Origin: AP-15 sp963747735
GTDB lineage: Bacteria; Pseudomonadota; Alphaproteobacteria; ATCC43930; CGMCC-115725
Assembly (NCBI GenBank): GCA_963747735.1
Contig: CAVVGE010000005.1
Span: forward strand, 124,001-188,000
DNA length: 64,000 nt
Direction: 5' to 3'
Position 1 is the first letter of the stretch. Each line of letters begins with the position of its first letter. The notes under the pieces are model-generated. The model ran no database searches, was not told the origin of the DNA, and worked only from the letters and a program-made list of their open reading frames with translations. Below are positions 29,746-38,502 of the stretch, in pieces. The translations under genes were made by a program, and so were the position numbers.

Positions 29746-29932
29746 CGGACCTCGCAGGCCCGCGGCTCATCCGCCTTCGTCTTGGCCGGGCTCGACCCGT
29801 GGGCCTTCAGCCCACGGACTTGATCCATGGGCATCCACGCCTTTGGCGCCCCCAATGAAGACGTGGATGCGCGGGACAAGCCCGCGCAAGACGAGCTTCG
29901 GGCGTCGTCCGCAGACTGGACAAAAGTGGAGC
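29746..29932. repeat. Hairpin repeats between mdtA and mdtB
   Basis: This 187-base spacer holds the perfect hairpin at 29797-29817 (CCGTGGGCCT with matching AGCCCACGG) and a second one around CGCGGGACAAGCCCGCG near 29871. The first belongs to the same family as the 33-base hairpin inserted in the IS1182 transposase at 38135-38167. It may modulate the mRNA between the adaptor and pump genes. Confidence 0.75.
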
Positions 29933-31306
29933 TCACTGCGCGCTCCGCCGCCCGCCGTGCCGGTGCGGCTGCTGCCCCGGTTTCGCGTCGCCGCCCGGTT
30001 TCGCACCGCCGCCCAGTTTCGCATCGCCGCCCGGTTTCGCGTCGGCCTGGGGGGCGCCCGCGGCCGAGGCCAGCATGATCTTGGCGCCGTCCTTCAGCCG
30101 GTCGGCGCCGTCGACGACGACCTGCTGCCCCGGCTGCAACCCCTTGGTGACGACGATGTGCTGGCCGTCGGTCGGCCCGAGCTCGACCTTTTGCACGGCG
30201 ACGGTCCGGTTCGGCTGGACCAGATAGACAAAGGTGCCGGGCGCCCCGCGTTGGATTGCGGCAGTCGGCACCAGATCGACGCCGTGCTGTGTCTCGACCA
30301 GGAGCTTGACGTTGACAAACTGGTTTGGGAACAGGCTCTCGTCGGGATTGTCGAAAATCGCCCTGAGCTTCACCGTGCCGGTCGTCGTGTCGATCTGATT
30401 GTCGACGGTTTCGAGCCGGCCCACCCCGAGCTGGTGCAGCCCGGTGCGGTCATAGGCGGTCGCTGGCAATTGCGCGCCGGCGTGCAATTGCTTCAAGACC
30501 GCGGGCAAATCGTCCTCGGGCAGGGTGAAGATCACCGAGATCGGCTGCGTCTGGGTGACGATGACGATGCCGTTCGGATCGCTCGTCTGCACATAGTTGC
30601 CGGCATCGACCTGGCGCAGTCCGACCCGCCCGGTCACCGGTGAAATGATATGGGCATAGACGAGGTTCAGCTTTTGCGCGTCGATCTGGGCCTTGTCGGA
30701 GACGATCGCCGCCTGGTCCTGGGCGACGAGCGAGACCTGGGTGTCGCGGGTCTGCTTGGCGATCGAGTTCTGCGCGACCAGCGTGTCGTAGCGCTTGAGG
30801 TCGAGCTGGGCGTTCTTGAGCAGCGCCTGGTCCTTGCCCTGCTGCCCCTCGGCCTGCTCCAGCGCCACCTGGTAGGGCCGCGGGTCGATTTGCGCCAGAA
30901 AATCGCCCTTCTTGACGTGCTGGCCTTCCTGAAACCCGACCGACATCAGATAGCCGTTGATCTGGGTCTTGACCACGACCGTCGCCAATGGCGTGACCGT
31001 GCCGAGCCCGCTCAACGTCACCGGCATGTCGCCGGTTGCGACCGCGGCGGTCCCGACCGGCACCGGCCCCATCGAGGTGACGCGCCCGGTCGGCGCCGGC
31101 GCCTTTTTCAAATGCGGCAGGTACCAGACGGCACCCACCGCGAGCGCCGCCAACACCACGAGCCAGACGAGCCGGCGCAGCCACGAGCGCCGCGGCGGCC
31201 CCGGCTCGCGCGGCGGCAAATCCGTCACATCGGTGCGCAGAGGGTCGAGCTCGCGCTCGCCGCGCGGCCGGCTGGGCGCCTCTATATCGCTGCGCTGCTC
31301 GTCCAT
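29933..31306 (-). CDS. mdtA: RND efflux periplasmic adaptor, MdtA-like
   Basis: Membrane fusion protein of the pump, 457 residues. The N-terminus is cytoplasmic and proline/arginine-rich, followed by a membrane anchor (LVWLVVLAALAVGAVWYLP, residues about 47-65). Next come the lipoyl-like half motifs (VVKTQINGYLMSVGFQEGQHVKKGDFLAQIDPRPY and the later AHIISPVTGRVGLRQVDAG), the alpha-hairpin, the beta-barrel (TVKLRAIFDNPDESLFPNQFV) and the membrane-proximal domain. The C-terminal tail repeats AKPGGD-type units and ends basic. It is first in the mdtA-mdtB-mdtC-oprM unit. No local regulator gene is seen. Confidence 0.93.
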   Translation of the reverse strand: MDEQRSDIEAPSRPRGERELDPLRTDVTDLPPREPGPPRRSWLRRLVWLVVLAALAVGAVWYLPHLKKAPAPTGRVTSMGPVPVGTAAVATGDMPVTLSGLGTVTPLATVVVKTQINGYLMSVGFQEGQHVKKGDFLAQIDPRPYQVALEQAEGQQGKDQALLKNAQLDLKRYDTLVAQNSIAKQTRDTQVSLVAQDQAAIVSDKAQIDAQKLNLVYAHIISPVTGRVGLRQVDAGNYVQTSDPNGIVIVTQTQPISVIFTLPEDDLPAVLKQLHAGAQLPATAYDRTGLHQLGVGRLETVDNQIDTTTGTVKLRAIFDNPDESLFPNQFVNVKLLVETQHGVDLVPTAAIQRGAPGTFVYLVQPNRTVAVQKVELGPTDGQHIVVTKGLQPGQQVVVDGADRLKDGAKIMLASAAGAPQADAKPGGDAKLGGGAKPGGDAKPGQQPHRHGGRRSAQ

Positions 31307-31610
31307 CTTCGCCCGACGCGATCGCCCCGTTGCGAGCTTACCAATTCCACGCCGCCGCGTCCTCCGCGCAGCGCTCCCCGATTATAAGCCAGCCGGCCAC
31401 CCGCCATCCCACAGCCGCGCCAAACCTCTTTCGCCGCACCCTTCGAACGTCTCAAATGAGCGCTGCCCGAATTGTTTCCGAGGTGCCGCGATGGCACCGG
31501 CTAGGACAGATGGCCGTGTCGAGCACGGCCATGGCGAGCACCCTCATGATTCTGATCCGTTTCCGCAATTGCTGGGCGCAATGCTTCTGCGCGCGCCCTG
31601 AAAAAACCTC
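31307..31610. other. Divergent intergenic region between mdtA and the toxin operon
   Basis: No convincing gene. It contains a 9-base-pair stem-loop (31510-31518 with 31524-31532, loop TCGAG) and must carry the mdtA promoter, which I cannot place with confidence. Base composition becomes less GC-rich toward the toxin promoter. Confidence 0.4.
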
Positions 31611-31639
31611 TTGACAAAATTCATGGTTTGTTCTATAAG
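31611..31639 (+). promoter_or_regulatory. Near-consensus sigma-70 promoter of the toxin-immunity pair
   Basis: TTGACA at 31611-31616 and TATAAG at 31634-31639 are separated by exactly 17 bases. An AGGAGG ribosome site (31655-31660) stands 3 bases before the ATG at 31664. It is the strongest promoter match I see in the window and lies in locally AT-rich DNA, unlike surrounding genes. Confidence 0.8.
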
Positions 31640-31663
31640 GTGACCAGCTATCACAGGAGGACA

Positions 31664-32917
31664 ATGGCGCCGTTTTTTGCCGAGATGCGCCGGCTCGACG
31701 ATCGCGGACCGGCGAGCCGCCGCGTCGCGGTCGATGCCGAGGGCGCAATGCTCGGCCCCGATTGCGTGCTGGTGCGCCGCGTCGTGGGCGGCTACCGCTC
31801 GCTCGGCCGCGGCGAGGCGGCGGCGATCCAGGAGCTTTTGTTCGGCACCGGCGGCGCGCCCGACCGGCTGTTTCAGATTTGCGGCGGCATCGCCAAGGCG
31901 CTCAACGAAAGCCAGCTCGCGCTGGCGCAGATGGCCGGGCTGCGCATCCCGGTCTTCGCGCTCGACAGCCGGCAGCTCAAAGAGCTGGCCGCCGCGGCGC
32001 CGCTGATCAAGGCGAATTTCAACCCGGACGAGCCGCGCGACGAGCACGGCCGCTGGACCGGTGGCGGCGGCGGCGACAGCGAAGCAGCGCCGGCCGTCGC
32101 CGCGATTGGCACGGTCGCCGCAGCCGAAGCCGGAGTTCTCGATCTTCGGGACGCTGGGCCGCGCGGCTCTCGCCAGTCTGGCCGATTTCGCCGCCGGCTT
32201 CACCGGCCCGACCGCGTTTTTCGGGGTCTTGCTTCTGCCGACGAACCGCAGCCTCGTCAGCGAAGGCACACTCCCGAGCCGGCCTGATCTCGCCTATCGC
32301 TACGACCGTGACACCGGCATCCTCGATATCTACCGCCAAGGCGGCGGCGGGCGGCAATGGCTCGATTCGGGGCATATCGGCGCCGACGGCCGGTTCTACG
32401 ATGCCGAGCGTCGGGTCATCGGGCGCAGCCTCGGCCAGACGATCGCGGTCGATCCCGATGCTTTGCCATCGCCGCTCGGGCAAACCCGCGCCGAGGCCGG
32501 TGCCGAATCGGCGAGCGATCGGGACCAGCCCCAGCTCTGTCCCGACGAAAGCCCCGAAACATCAACGGCCGCTCCGAGCGCTCGCTCGCCTATCAGGAGC
32601 AGATCAGCGGCTTGCCGCGCGGCTTCGAAATCAAGCTCAACGGCGTGCGCTTCGACGGCTGCCGCGAACAGGACGGCACCATGCTCGAAGCCAAAGGCCT
32701 CGGCTACGCCACCTTTCTCGATGGAGAGGGCGGTTGGAAGGAATGGTTCAGCCGCCTCCAAGAGATGCAAAGGCAGATTGGTGATCAAGCCCGAGCAGCG
32801 AGCACGAGGTGGGTCGAATGGCATTTCGCTGAGAAAGAATTCTCTGATTATTTTAAAGAATATGTTAGGGAAGAGCACATTGATAATGTTGTAATAATCT
32901 ATACTCCAGCGAGATAA
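31664..32917 (+). pseudogene. Polymorphic toxin with C-terminal Tox-REase-5 nuclease domain (two compensating frame breaks)
   Basis: Read across two frame changes (near 32125 and 32562) this is a protein of about 417 residues. The N-terminal 130 residues are unrecognised and end in FNPDEPRDEHGRWTGGGG, a linker found in phage-derived and toxin proteins. A middle segment reads FGTLGRAALASLADFAAGF and YRYDRDTGILDIYRQGGG. The C-terminal domain (ERSLAYQEQISGLPRGFE, FDGCREQDGTMLEAKGLGY) has the D...ExK core of restriction-endonuclease-fold toxin 5. No signal peptide, PAAR or RHS repeats are seen. The immunity gene follows after two bases. The breaks cancel, which favours sequencing indels over decay. 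Confidence 0.75.
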
Positions 32918-32919
32918 TT

Positions 32920-33645
32920 ATGTTTTCGGAACGATATCACCTCGTAGTCCGCTGGCGGGCGCGGCCAGAGAGCGCAGCAAGCTGCGCGTTTCGCCTCTGC
33001 CGAACCTTGGACGGCCTTGCCAATGCCCACCGGGCATTTGTACGGTGGAACACCAAAGCGACATCCCGCACCGCCGCCAGCCGGCCAGCGTGGGAGATGC
33101 CGCCGAGCCCAGAGGAATTGACCCAGGTCTTCGTTGATAACAAGCGCTGCAAGGACGCAACGCGCGAGCCTTGGCCCGAGATGGGCTACGCCGTTACCGC
33201 CTGGAACGGTCTCGATCGCCCTTATGCGGCATCCTTAGCGGCCTGGACCGGTGTCTACGGAGATTGGATAGCGTTGCCGAACCACGTGGACCTCGGTCTG
33301 TCGCCGGTCGCCGCGGAAAATGCGGATTTGATGAGCACCGCTGTGCTGAAGCAGGTTTTTCTCAGCCTGGCGACCGCCTGGGACCCCGATTGTGGCAATC
33401 TTGTCCCGCAAAATTATTGGAAGCGAGCATTTGCGGAAGGACCTTACCCGCTGTTCCGCAGCGGATGGATGACCTACCTCGCGCCGCAATATGCGAGCCG
33501 GGTGACGCCGCCCTCGGCGGCGATCGTCGAGCCGGTCGCGGGCGGCGGCATGCTGCTGTTGGCGACCCTGGAGCGGTTCAGCATGGACAACGCGGAGCAT
33601 CTCGCCGCCGCCGACGCGATTCAGGCCGCCCTCGCCCCGATTTAA
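32920..33645 (+). CDS. Immunity protein, Imm52-like
   Basis: A 241-residue cytosolic protein starting two bases after the toxin stop with no clear ribosome site of its own, so translation is probably coupled. It has no signal or membrane segment. Conserved-looking stretches are MGYAVTAWNGLDR, YGDWIALPNHVDLGL and SGWMTYLAPQYASRVTPP. This pattern fits Imm52, the family known to be paired with Tox-REase-5 toxins; the domain call rests on recall and on its position. Expected job: bind the nuclease domain and protect the producer. Confidence 0.7.
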   Translation: MFSERYHLVVRWRARPESAASCAFRLCRTLDGLANAHRAFVRWNTKATSRTAASRPAWEMPPSPEELTQVFVDNKRCKDATREPWPEMGYAVTAWNGLDRPYAASLAAWTGVYGDWIALPNHVDLGLSPVAAENADLMSTAVLKQVFLSLATAWDPDCGNLVPQNYWKRAFAEGPYPLFRSGWMTYLAPQYASRVTPPSAAIVEPVAGGGMLLLATLERFSMDNAEHLAAADAIQAALAPI

Positions 33646-33813
33646 GACATGGTGCCGCCGGCCAGCTCGGCATGACCTTCGGGTAACGCCCGCCGGCATG
33701 TTCGTCTTCTGCTAAGCCTAACCACCGCAAATCGTTTGCGAGCGTGCCCGGCGGCCATGTAATAGGCACCGAGGCCGCCGCTCCACATCCGGCGGCTCTC
33801 GGCGGGAGGTGCA

Positions 33814-35517
33814 ATGAAGGGCCAAAACCTTGCTTCCTTAAGCGGCGGCCAGCTGGTTGTCGCTTCGCTCGCCGCGCACGGCGTCGAAATGGCGTTCGGC
33901 GTCGCCGGCGAAAGCTATTTGGAAGTGCTCGATGCGCTCTTCGACGTGCCGCAGATCCATTTTGTGACCTGCCGGCAGGAAGGCGGCGCCGCCTTTATGG
34001 CCGAGGCCTACGGCAAATTGACCCATAAGCCCGGCGTGCTCCTGGTCACCCGCGGCCCCGGCGCCTGCAATGCGTCGATCGGCATCCATACCGCGTTTCA
34101 GGATTCGACGCCGATGGTCGTCCTGGTCGGCCAGGTCGCACGCCACCAGCTCGACCGCGAGGCGTTTCAGGAAGTCGATTTCCGCCGCATGTTCTCGCCG
34201 CTCGCCAAATGGGTGGCGCAGATCGACATGGCCGAGCGCGTCCCGGAATTGGTCAACCAGGCATTTCAGGTCGCGACCTCCGGCCGCCCCGGCCCGGTCG
34301 TCCTGGCTTTGCCCGAGGACATGCTGCGCGACCGCGCCACGGCAGCCGTTTGCGGCCCCTACCGGCCGGTGCGCGCTCATCCGGGTGCCGCCGACCTCGC
34401 CGAGCTGCGCCGGCTCTTGGCCGCTTCCGAGCGCCCGGTCATGCTGGTCGGCGGCGGCGGCTGGACCGACCAAGCCTGCCGCGACATCGCCCGTTTCGCC
34501 GAGCTGAACGACCTGCCGGTCGCCTGCTCGTTCCGCCGCCAGGACATTTTCGACAACCGCTCGCCCTCCTTTGCCGGCGACCTCGGCACCGGCGCCGCCC
34601 CGGCGCTTGTCGCCCGCATCAAGGAAGCCGATTTGGTGCTCGCGGCGGGGGCGCGGATCGGCGAGATCACCTCGCAATCCTATTCGCTCTTCGGCATTCC
34701 CGACCCCGGCAAGGTGCTGATCCACATCCACCCCGCCGCCGAGGAATTGGGCCGCGTCTTCCGCCCGACCCTGCCGATCCAATCGGGCATGCCCGAATTC
34801 GCCGCGGCGGCGGCGGCGCTCTCACCGGTGCTGGCCGGACGGTGGTCGGAGTGGCGCGCCGAGATGCGTCGCGACTACGAGAGGGGGCTCCTGCCCTCCC
34901 CCGCCCCCGCCGGCGGCGCGCTCGACCTCGGCCGGATCATGGGGTGGCTGCGCGAGCGCCTGCCCGGCGACGCGATCGTCACCAGCGACGCCGGCAATTT
35001 CAGCGGCTGGCCCAACCGCTTTTTGCAATACCGCCGGCCCGGCCGCCAGCTCGGGCCGACCAGCGGCGCGATGGGCTATGGCGTCCCCGCCGCGGTCGCC
35101 GCCAAGCTCGTCCATCCCGACCGGCTCGTCCTCGGCTTTGTCGGCGACGGCGGGTTTATGATGACCGGCCAGGAATTGGCGACCTCGCTCGCCGAAGGGC
35201 CGGGCCCGATCATCCTCCTTTTCAACAATGCGATGTACGGCACGATCCGCATGCATCAGGAGCGCCGCTTCCCCGGCCGTGTCGTCGGCACCGATTTGAA
35301 AAACCCCGATTTCCCGGCGCTCGCCCGCGCCTACGGCGCCTTTGGCGTGCGCGTTTCGCGCACCGAGGACTTCGCCCCGGCCTTCGAAGAAGCCGCCCGC
35401 GGCAACCGCGCCGCCATCATCGAGCTCGCCATGGACCCCGAGCAGATCACCACCCGGACCACCCTCTCCGCGCTGCGCCATCAAGCCGAAGCCCAGGCGG
35501 CCAAAGCCGAGGCGTGA
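33814..35517 (+). CDS. Thiamine pyrophosphate-dependent enzyme, acetolactate synthase-like
   Basis: Three-domain TPP enzyme of 567 residues: N-terminal pyrimidine-binding domain with the catalytic Glu (CRQEGGAAFMAEAYGKL) and TRGPGACNASIGIHTAFQDS, a central domain, and the C-terminal PP-binding motif GFVGDGGFMMTGQEL...NNAMYG. The family includes acetolactate synthase, glyoxylate carboligase and various decarboxylases. No ilvN-type small subunit is adjacent, so biosynthetic AHAS is unlikely and the substrate is undetermined. ATG at 33814 follows a GGGAGG site. A repeat cluster begins just downstream. Confidence 0.88.
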   Translation: MKGQNLASLSGGQLVVASLAAHGVEMAFGVAGESYLEVLDALFDVPQIHFVTCRQEGGAAFMAEAYGKLTHKPGVLLVTRGPGACNASIGIHTAFQDSTPMVVLVGQVARHQLDREAFQEVDFRRMFSPLAKWVAQIDMAERVPELVNQAFQVATSGRPGPVVLALPEDMLRDRATAAVCGPYRPVRAHPGAADLAELRRLLAASERPVMLVGGGGWTDQACRDIARFAELNDLPVACSFRRQDIFDNRSPSFAGDLGTGAAPALVARIKEADLVLAAGARIGEITSQSYSLFGIPDPGKVLIHIHPAAEELGRVFRPTLPIQSGMPEFAAAAAALSPVLAGRWSEWRAEMRRDYERGLLPSPAPAGGALDLGRIMGWLRERLPGDAIVTSDAGNFSGWPNRFLQYRRPGRQLGPTSGAMGYGVPAAVAAKLVHPDRLVLGFVGDGGFMMTGQELATSLAEGPGPIILLFNNAMYGTIRMHQERRFPGRVVGTDLKNPDFPALARAYGAFGVRVSRTEDFAPAFEEAARGNRAAIIELAMDPEQITTRTTLSALRHQAEAQAAKAEA

Positions 35518-35580
35518 GCCCGAGATCTATCGGTCGATCAGCAAAACGTTTAGCGCCGGCTGGCCTGCCTCTCGGTCGTC

Positions 35581-35679
35581 ATGCCGGCGAAGGAGCGTGT
35601 GAAGAAATTTGGCGTCGGGATGGGACGTGCCCGCATTTCTCGTCGTGCATGCTTCGAGACGCGCCCTCCGGGCGCTCCT
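35581..35679. repeat. Left arm of a large palindromic repeat, interrupted by IS110
   Basis: This arm reads CCGGCGAAGGAGC...GAAGAAATTT, then CTTCGAGACGC...GGGCGCTCCT and stops at the IS110 junction. It continues at 36851 as CAGCATGAGG. The inverted partner lies at 36885-36897 plus 38503-38604. Together they form one inverted-repeat element of roughly 280 bases before the insertions. Confidence 0.8.
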
Positions 35680-35689
35680 TGTATCTCTC

Positions 35690-35878
35690 GTTCATCGCAG
35701 TGCCAGGGTAGAGTTGGCGCTGTGGTGGCGGATGGGAGCCCTCACGCTCCTTGGGCCGATGAGCCCGTTGCTGAGCACGGTGCCCCATCCGTCGGTTCCT
35801 TCAGCCCGAACAGTCGCCGGGCCGCCAGGCGAGCCCGCATGCGCAAGAGCCTGCCCCGGCGCAGGCCGGGGACGGGAC
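35690..35878 (+). ncRNA. Predicted IS110 bridge RNA
   Basis: The non-coding left end can fold as a 5-prime stem-loop (35698-35705 with 35715-35722). It is followed by a target-binding loop closed by an 8-base-pair perfect stem (35729-35736 with 35784-35791). Inside that loop, CGCTCCT (35745-35751) equals the left target flank plus core, a GGGC/GCCC hairpin follows (35753-35766), and TGCTGAG (35769-35775) is the reverse complement of the right target flank. A second loop around 35811-35847 repeats the layout (GTCGC, GGGC...GCCC hairpin, GCGCAAG) and partly matches the element ends (GTCGCT and CTTG). Exact RNA ends are unknown. Confidence 0.8.
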
Positions 35879-36833
35879 ATGGAGCATTTTGTCGGAATCG
35901 ATGTGGCCAAGGATCGGCTGGACGTGCCCATCCGGCCCGGTGGCGAAGCCTTTGCCGTCGCGCGCGACGGCAAAGGCTTGGCGATGTTGGTTGAGCGCCT
36001 GCAAGAGCTCGCTCCGGCTCTGGTCGCCATGGAGGCGACCGGTGGCTACGAGACGGTGGTGGCCAGTGCGGTGGGCGCCGCGCAGCTCCCGCTCGCGGTG
36101 GTCAATCCCCGCCAAATCCGCGACTTTGCCCGCGCCACCGGCAAGCTGGCCAAGACCGACCGGATCGATGCCGCCGGCGATCGCTCATTTCGCCGAAGCG
36201 GTGCGGCCGCCGGCACGGCCAATCGCCGATGCTGAGGCGCAGGCCCTGGGCGAGCTGGTCGCACGGCGCCGGCAGGTCATCGAGATGATCGTTGCCGAAG
36301 GCCATCGACGCCGCATGGCCAGCCAACGCCGGGTCATCAGAGCGATCGAGCGGCATCTCGCCTTGCTGCAAGCCGAACTCTCCGAGCTCGAAGGCGACAT
36401 CGACGGCGCGATACGCAGCAGCCCGGCTTGGCAGGCCGATGCCGATCTCTTGGCCAGCGTGCCCGGTGTCGGCAAAGCAACGCTGCGCACCCTGATCGCC
36501 GAGCTGCCCGAGCTCGGCCATCTCAACTGCCGCAAGATCGCTGCCCTCGTCGGGGTCGCTCCGATCAACCGCGACAGCGGCACCATGCGCGGACGCCGCA
36601 CCATCGCCGATGGCCGCCCCGCCGTGCGCACCGCGCTCTACATGGCCGCCCCCTGTTCCGGCCAGGGGCAAGGCTTGGTCGCCAGCCGCGCTAACCCGGT
36701 CATCGCCCCTTACTACGCCAAGCTGCGCGCCGCCGGCAAAACCGGCAAGCAAGCTCTCGTCGCCTGCATGCGCAGGCTCGTCGTCATCCTTAATGCCATC
36801 CTGAGAGACCGCAAACCATGGCAGCCCGCTTGA
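35879..36833 (+). pseudogene. IS110 transposase (DEDD recombinase), one-base frameshift
   Basis: Reconstructed length is 317 residues. The N-terminal RuvC-like DEDD domain shows GIDVAKDRLDV, MEATGGYE and KTDRIDA. After a frame change near 36175 (one extra G) the protein continues AIAHFAEAVRPPARPIADAE, a helical region, then the transposase_20 domain (SVPGVGKATLRTLIAELPELG, GVAPINRDSGTMRGRRTI with the catalytic Ser, ALYMAAP). The ATG at 35879 follows GGGGACGGG. As sequenced it cannot make full transposase, but the break looks like the other indels in this window. Confidence 0.88.
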
Positions 36834-37038
36834 CATCACAGAGTGTCGCTCAGCATGAGGTAAGCTGCTGATGCCACTTATGGTCCCTCATGCTGAGAGC
36901 CCGTGAACCTTTGCATTTCTCGGCTTTGATGCACGGTTATGATTGTTTTTTGATGCCTGGTTGGCGAGGCGGTTCAGCGATGGGAGCAAGCTGGCGCGGA
37001 TTGCGGGTGGGGCGGCGGATGCTCATCGCGCTCGCGCC

Positions 37039-38412
37039 TCAGGCGGCGGCACGCGCCGCCGCTGGGCGCAACGCGAAGCCACGCATCATGTTGTGGGCGA
37101 GCGCGACCCACAGCAAGACGGTGCGCGCCTTCTCTTTACCGCGGACCAGCAGCCCGGTGAGCCCCATGCGGCGCGCCGCGGCATTGGGGCACTCGGCTTT
37201 GCAGCGTTCCTTGTACAACAGGGTGCCGCGCTCGCTGGCCATGCGCCGGCGCCAATCGGCCACCCCCGGGCCGTCCGTGCACCGCGTGCCATAAGGCTCG
37301 GTGCGATGCTTGTTGTGGATTGCCGGGCACCACAGCTTGACGCCCCCGGCATCCGCCCATTCGATGTCCTCGTTCTTGGTAAAGCCGCCATCGACCAGGT
37401 AATCCGCCGGTTTGATCCCGCCCTCGGCCAACCGCTCCAGGCCGCGCCGCGCCAAGCCGCGATCCGAGCCGGTGGTATCGATGTCGACGGCGACGATAAT
37501 CTGGCTCTTCGGCGCCGAGACGATCTGCAGGTTGTAGGCCGGCCGAAACCCGCCATCGGCCATCTTGATCGACCGCGCCTCGGCATCGGTGATCGAAGCG
37601 CGCGGCTCCTTCTGCTTGGCCACCTGGGCCTTGTTGGTCTTCTGGCGCCGGGCGCGTTCGGCCTCGAGCTCGCGCATCCGCTCGAGCGCTGCCGTGACGC
37701 GCGCCGCGCGCTCATGCGCGGCACGCTGCTGGGCCGCCTGCCGGCGTCGGTTGCCCGCCGCCGGATCGCTCTCCAGCTCCGCGCGCAACCGCTCGACCCG
37801 CGTCTGGGCGGCCCGATGGAGTTCTTCCAACCGCGCCCGCCGGCGAAACGAGCCCGCGCCCGCCGCCGCCCGCACGCGCAGCCCGTCCTGGGCCAGCACA
37901 TCGAGCGCCACCAGGCCTTCTGCGACCAGCGCGGCGACGCCATCGGCCAACAGCCGCTCCAGCACAGCGCCATGCGCGGTGCGAAAATCCGCCAGCGTGT
38001 GATAGTTCATCGACACCCCGCCGCACAGCCAGCGGTAGGCCAGATGCTCGCCGCACAGCTTGTCCAGCTGGCGGGCGCTGCCGACTCCCTCGACCGTCGC
38101 CCACAGCCACAGCGCCAGCATCAGCTCCGGCGCCGTGGGCCTTTAGCCCACGGGCTTGACCCGTGGGGGCGCCTGCCCCGGAACTCCCTCGCCCGCCTTC
38201 ACCCGATCATGCAAGCCGCGCAAATCGAGGGTCCCGACAAACGCCCACACCGCCCGCACCGGATGATCGCGGGCCACCAGGTCGTCGATCGCCATAATCT
38301 GCCACCCAGGCTGGGATCGCTCCGGCTGGCGCAGCCGCGGCATCCCACGACCCCTAGCCGGAGGCACCGCCTGATCCGGCAGCCCCGCGAACAAACACTC
38401 CGCCCCCGTCAT
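37039..38412 (-). pseudogene. IS1182-like transposase (DDE), stopped by a 39-base hairpin insertion
   Basis: The N-terminal part (from about 38412, RLRQPERSQPGWQIMAIDDLVARDHPVRAV) ends at a TAA at 38143-38145. The rest continues in the same frame from ELMLALWLWATVEGVGSARQL through IVAVDIDTTGSDRGLARRG and DYLVDGGFTKNEDIEWA to the zinc-like CKAECPNAAARRMGL. Removing the inserted 39 bases restores GQAPELMLALW, as in intact relatives, giving about 445 residues. The coiled region around QTRVERLRAELESD lies before the catalytic core. The transposase is inactive as read. Confidence 0.85.
38129..38173. repeat. Mini-hairpin repeat inserted in the transposase with a 6-base duplication
   Basis: A 33-base unit (38135-38167) containing GTGGGCCTTTAGCCCACGG is flanked on both sides by GGCGCC (38129-38134, 38168-38173). 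A near-identical unit occurs at 29797-29830 between mdtA and mdtB. The duplication and the clean restoration of the transposase frame on removal show insertion of the unit, not drift. Confidence 0.82.
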
Positions 38413-38502
38413 CCCGTCCCCCCGGACGATCCGAAGCACAATTTGTGCTCGGCACCACACATACCACAAAATCCAGGGATGATGTCGAAACATTCACAGG
38501 CT

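Larger units (their letters stand above)
35680..36850 (+). mobile_element. IS110-family insertion sequence
   Basis: About 1171 bases without terminal inverted repeats, as usual for IS110. Ends were placed by rejoining the flanks: GGGCGCTCCT (ending 35679) plus CAGCATGAGG (from 36851) restores the palindromic repeat seen in the opposite arm. A CT dinucleotide precedes each junction (35678-35679 and 36849-36850) and is the likely recombination core. The left non-coding end is long (199 bases, bridge RNA) and the right end is short (17 bases after the stop), the IS110-subgroup layout. Confidence 0.85.
36898..38502 (-). mobile_element. IS1182-like insertion sequence with inverted ends and 5-base target duplication
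   Basis: The 1605-base element has imperfect terminal repeats: the left end reads AGCCCGTGAACC and the right end, complemented, AGCCTGTGAATG, each followed by TTT. The target duplication CTGAG stands at 36893-36897 and 38503-38507. Rejoining the flanks restores CCTCATGCTGAGGAGCG, part of the palindromic repeat. It holds one transposase gene on the minus strand. Confidence 0.85.

Noticed and set aside
31664..33645. Full Rhs/T6SS effector locus
   Set aside because: No RHS/YD repeats, PAAR, VgrG or secretion genes are present in the neighbourhood.
33814..35517. Acetolactate synthase (ilvB/ilvG) naming for the TPP enzyme
   Set aside because: No small regulatory subunit or ilv neighbours; the substrate cannot be fixed from motifs alone.
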